Of a stretch of DNA of 64,000 bases, positions 62,601-64,000 are shown in pieces. How positions within the stretch are numbered: position 1 is the first letter of the stretch; every line of letters begins with the position of its first letter. Under the pieces are notes generated by a model, which had not been told where the DNA came from, did not search any database, and was given only the letters and a program-made list of their open reading frames with translations. The position numbers were made by a program, and so were the translations under genes. Source of the stretch: Microcoleus sp. FACHB-61 (GTDB lineage: Bacteria > Cyanobacteriota > Cyanobacteriia > Cyanobacteriales > Microcoleaceae); assembly GCA_014695295.1 (NCBI GenBank), contig JACJNY010000061.1, forward strand, positions 186,001 to 250,000. Direction: 5' to 3'.

Positions 62601-64000
62601 GTCATCTGTGCGCTGTGAAAAGACACATTTTTGAACAAATAGGCGGTTTGCGCTTAGGTTTGGAAGGCTCGCAAGATTACGATTTTGCCTTGAGAGCAAC
62701 CGAAATTTCTCGCCACGTCGCGCACCTGCCGCTAGTGCTGTATCACTGGCGAACAGCACCTGGTTCTACAGCAATATCTGGGGCCGCGAAACCCGCCAGT
62801 TTTGCCGCAGGTCAAAAAGCCATTCAAGACGCACTAAACCGCCGAAAAATTAACGGCAATGTCGCTCAGCACGCATGGGCGATTAAAGAAAATCTGGGCA
62901 TATTTGCCCAGGATTTCCCGGATAATGGCCCGTCAGTAACGGTGATTATTCCTACTAAAAATCAGCTCAAATTATTAAAAGCTTGTTTAGATTCTCTAGA
63001 GACTACAACATACAAAAATTATCAAGTTGCCGTCATAGACAACGAAAGCGACGATCCGAAAACTCTGGAATATTTAAACCAATTAACTTGCCAAGTTTTG
63101 AGAATAAAAAATCCTGGTGGGAAGTTTAGTTTTGCAGCAATTAACAACCGCGCTGCCGAACAAGTTGATAGCGAATATGTGTTGTTTTTGAACAACGATA
63201 CAGAAGTAATTAACCCGCGCTGGCTGAGTCAAATGGTGGGATACGCTCAAATTCCCGCTGTGGGGGCAGTCGGCGCGAGGCTTTTATATCCCGACGGCCG
63301 AATTCAGCACGCGGGCGTAATTCACGGCCTGCATCACGGTTTGGCGGGTCACGCTTTTAAGCTGATGAACAGCGAAAATCGAGGGTATCTTTCTCAGGCG
63401 ATGGTGACGCGAAATTACTCGGCGGTAACAGCGGCTTGCATGATTACTCCGCGTCAATTGTTCTTAGAATTGGGCGGTTTTGATGAGGAGAATTTTGCTG
63501 TTGCTTACAATGATGCAGATTACGGATACCGACTGTTAGAACGGGGTTATCGGTGCGTATATTGTCCCGATGCGGAATTGTTGCATAAAGAGGGAACTTC
63601 TAGGGGTTTTACCGACAATCCTCAAGAAGTGGCGGCTTTTAGGCGCAAGTATGCGGGGAAAAATGACAGTTTTTACAGTCCTCACTTGTCTTTAGAAGAT
63701 GAGTATTTTCATATTCAACCCCGACGGTTTTTTATGAAGGAAGAAGGTTCGGCAACGGATTTTGTAACGGATGTAACGGATTTAACGGATTTAACAGATA
63801 AGGAAGAAGTAAAATTTAATGATTCTGGTTTGTTGGTAGCAGAAGCAGAGAATTTGATTCATCCTGTTAGAGTTTTGATGTGCAGCAATTCGCTGGATTT
63901 TACTGGGGCGCCGCTGCATCAGTATGAAATCGCGGTGAAATTGGCGGCTGAGGGTGTGATTAAGCCGATCGTACTTTGCACAACAGAGGGGCCGCTGCGT
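59657..64000 (+). CDS. Large sulfotransferase - coiled coil - glycosyltransferase protein (runs off the end)
   Basis: At least 1448 residues, open to the last base. Start GTG 59657 after GGGAG. Residues 13-280: sulfotransferase-like domain with VTGMHRSGTSLTASL (the PAPS 5'-phosphosulfate loop) and CVYRSPWEVVDSLYRR (3'-phosphate site). About 295-500: coiled coil of five 28-residue repeats. About 515-720: two small beta domains like the one in the previous gene (SNLLIVGWVFHKKR and GQILFAGWCCHHDR). About 830-1080: GT2 domain 1 (SVVMPVYNPQIDF, ADDCS, LDNDDE). About 1095-1350: GT2 domain 2 (TVIIPTKNQLKLL, LNNDTEV, HKEGTSRGF). From about 1410: VRVLMCSNSLDFTGAPLHQYE, probably the start of a GT4 domain. 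A multi-step glycan-building enzyme for the exported polysaccharide. Confidence 0.88.
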   Translation, partial: MSTNDTKPSVFIVTGMHRSGTSLTASLFQEVGVDIGKKLVGPADGNVKGHFENVDFVEFHKSVLRSQGIDELGCTFEKTIPVAAEYVEIAKRAIDQNQQTHKHWGWKDPRTTLFWDFWLSLLPEANFICVYRSPWEVVDSLYRRGTDVSLLQNPEMAVKMWLHYNQKVLELYQRFPDRCLLANVYPIGNTPELFISGVNEKFNVNLSAIPGDNFEESLLVNDIVKSHRPSLIEQYFPEALELYELLETQAGNLSSESKGAIDKVIHFPASPVWPFEDWLKIRLLEKQQKNSNSEVKQWQEQFHHAQAKVLGLETELGETQVQLAGKESNFQEALAKLLGLETELGQTQVQLAGKESQFQEALTKVLKLEAELGQTQVQLAGKESQFQEALAKLLGLETELGQTQVQLAGKESQFQIALAKVLELEAELGQTQVQIEEKEFRLQEKLAELLRLETAQNQTQETLNDTRGSLEQSRQENENLRAELATIKSSDWWQVREKWWKIQRRIREIFPTFVFSLDQPATWQICDSNLLIVGWVFHKKRDIKAVRARIEDKSFAGVYGIERSDIALAHSNIPAANKSGFTIEVQAPAGRHEVLLEAQDERGKWHLLAAYPLLVSTIQASLDVPAVWEQRQGQILFAGWCCHHDRTIAKLTFLCGDTSVECAYGLRRKDVGEVFPDWVNSSESGFEVLVDLPPGEWQVSLQAELENGEILYFQAPKILTVRRYDIWQRGADKFEEFSSFIEAIQQRARERKQRLGRIVPMPWEVVKVIRQLGKIYRQQKQLTAPGDLLPPAGFVVPQPIDRYDAWLEVNQWNDRARNYLISRLKSCREPLPKISVVMPVYNPQIDFLKSAIASVINQVYPNWELCIADDCSTEFTVAENLKNWAQKDDRIRITFRTENGNISAATNSAAALATGDIILFLDNDDELSPDALGEVALYFAAHPATDFLYSDDDKIDTKGRRFAPQFKPEWSPELLLSYMYLGHLCAVKRHIFEQIGGLRLGLEGSQDYDFALRATEISRHVAHLPLVLYHWRTAPGSTAISGAAKPASFAAGQKAIQDALNRRKINGNVAQHAWAIKENLGIFAQDFPDNGPSVTVIIPTKNQLKLLKACLDSLETTTYKNYQVAVIDNESDDPKTLEYLNQLTCQVLRIKNPGGKFSFAAINNRAAEQVDSEYVLFLNNDTEVINPRWLSQMVGYAQIPAVGAVGARLLYPDGRIQHAGVIHGLHHGLAGHAFKLMNSENRGYLSQAMVTRNYSAVTAACMITPRQLFLELGGFDEENFAVAYNDADYGYRLLERGYRCVYCPDAELLHKEGTSRGFTDNPQEVAAFRRKYAGKNDSFYSPHLSLEDEYFHIQPRRFFMKEEGSATDFVTDVTDLTDLTDKEEVKFNDSGLLVAEAENLIHPVRVLMCSNSLDFTGAPLHQYEIAVKLAAEGVIKPIVLCTTEGPLR
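60577..60995 (+). repeat. Five 84-base coding repeats (28-residue coiled-coil units)
   Basis: The landmark ACTCA(A/G)GTAC starts at 60611, 60695, 60779, 60863 and 60947, exactly 84 bases apart. Each unit encodes ELGQTQVQLAGKESQFQEAL plus about eight more residues, four heptads. Units differ at only a few positions, mostly silent or conservative, so expansion is recent or homogenised. Confidence 0.9.
63741..63816 (+). repeat. TTCGGCAACG repeat inside the glycosyltransferase gene
   Basis: AAGAAGGTTCGGCAACGGA followed by four degenerate (G)TAACGGAT / TTAACGGAT / TTAACAGAT units. It belongs to the family seen at 14703 and 39239, where it is intergenic. Here it is in frame and encodes EGSATDFVTDVTDLTDLTDK, between two enzyme domains. 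Confidence 0.65.

Overview
The window is a piece of a cyanobacterial chromosome, most likely from a filamentous Oscillatoriales-type organism. The octamer GCGATCGC (the HIP1 element of cyanobacteria) recurs throughout. The gene set (PEP carboxylase, ctaA/ctaB, DUF1574, AAA_35, Uma2, GAF/adenylate cyclase and giant kinase/ATPase/phosphatase proteins) is typical of that group. Many intergenic gaps carry short palindromic repeats and decayed gene fragments. No tRNA, rRNA or CRISPR array was seen.

Layout. 1-3.6 kb: a cellulose-synthase-like glycosyltransferase, then a frameshifted AAA_35 gene. 3.7-7.3 kb: the most interesting locus. It has a methyltransferase resembling the alpha-N-methyltransferase domain of borosin enzymes (OphMA-like), two TPR proteins, and a 92-residue peptide that looks like a split-borosin precursor: a helical leader with 'NP...GLT...SG' signatures, a short beta-branched stretch, then an Asp/Pro-rich tail. 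A terminator separates this from a 1781-residue kinase-ATPase-GAF-SpoIIE phosphatase. I read 3.7-7.3 kb as a putative N-methylated RiPP cluster.

13-18 kb: a TPR-containing periplasmic-binding protein, a decayed cytochrome oxidase subunit II gene (ctaC) divergent from intact ctaA and ctaB. 18-27 kb: an accessory region with gene fragments (LuxR-type regulator, histidine kinase, PIN-like toxin, Uma2), two near-duplicate CPBP membrane proteases, a GNAT acetyltransferase, an Mrr-like nuclease fused to an unknown domain, and a vanadium-dependent haloperoxidase. 27-34 kb: a large zinc metalloprotease and a DUF1574 SGNH-like protein.

34-43 kb: ppc, a phosphodiester glycosidase-family protein, an IS1 remnant, an HPP membrane protein, a diheme cytochrome c, an MBL-fold hydrolase and inorganic pyrophosphatase. 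43-51 kb: signalling genes (two paralogous membrane Ser/Thr kinases, a small repeat protein, a GAF-GAF-PAS adenylate cyclase). 51-55.5 kb: recN, a Uma2 protein, ruvB and a conserved small protein. 55.6-64 kb: the start of a cell-surface polysaccharide locus (ABC-2 permease, Wzt-type ATPase with C-terminal glycan domain, coiled-coil methyltransferase, and a very large sulfotransferase/glycosyltransferase running off the end).

All family assignments come from reading motifs and recalled family sequences. No database search was run.
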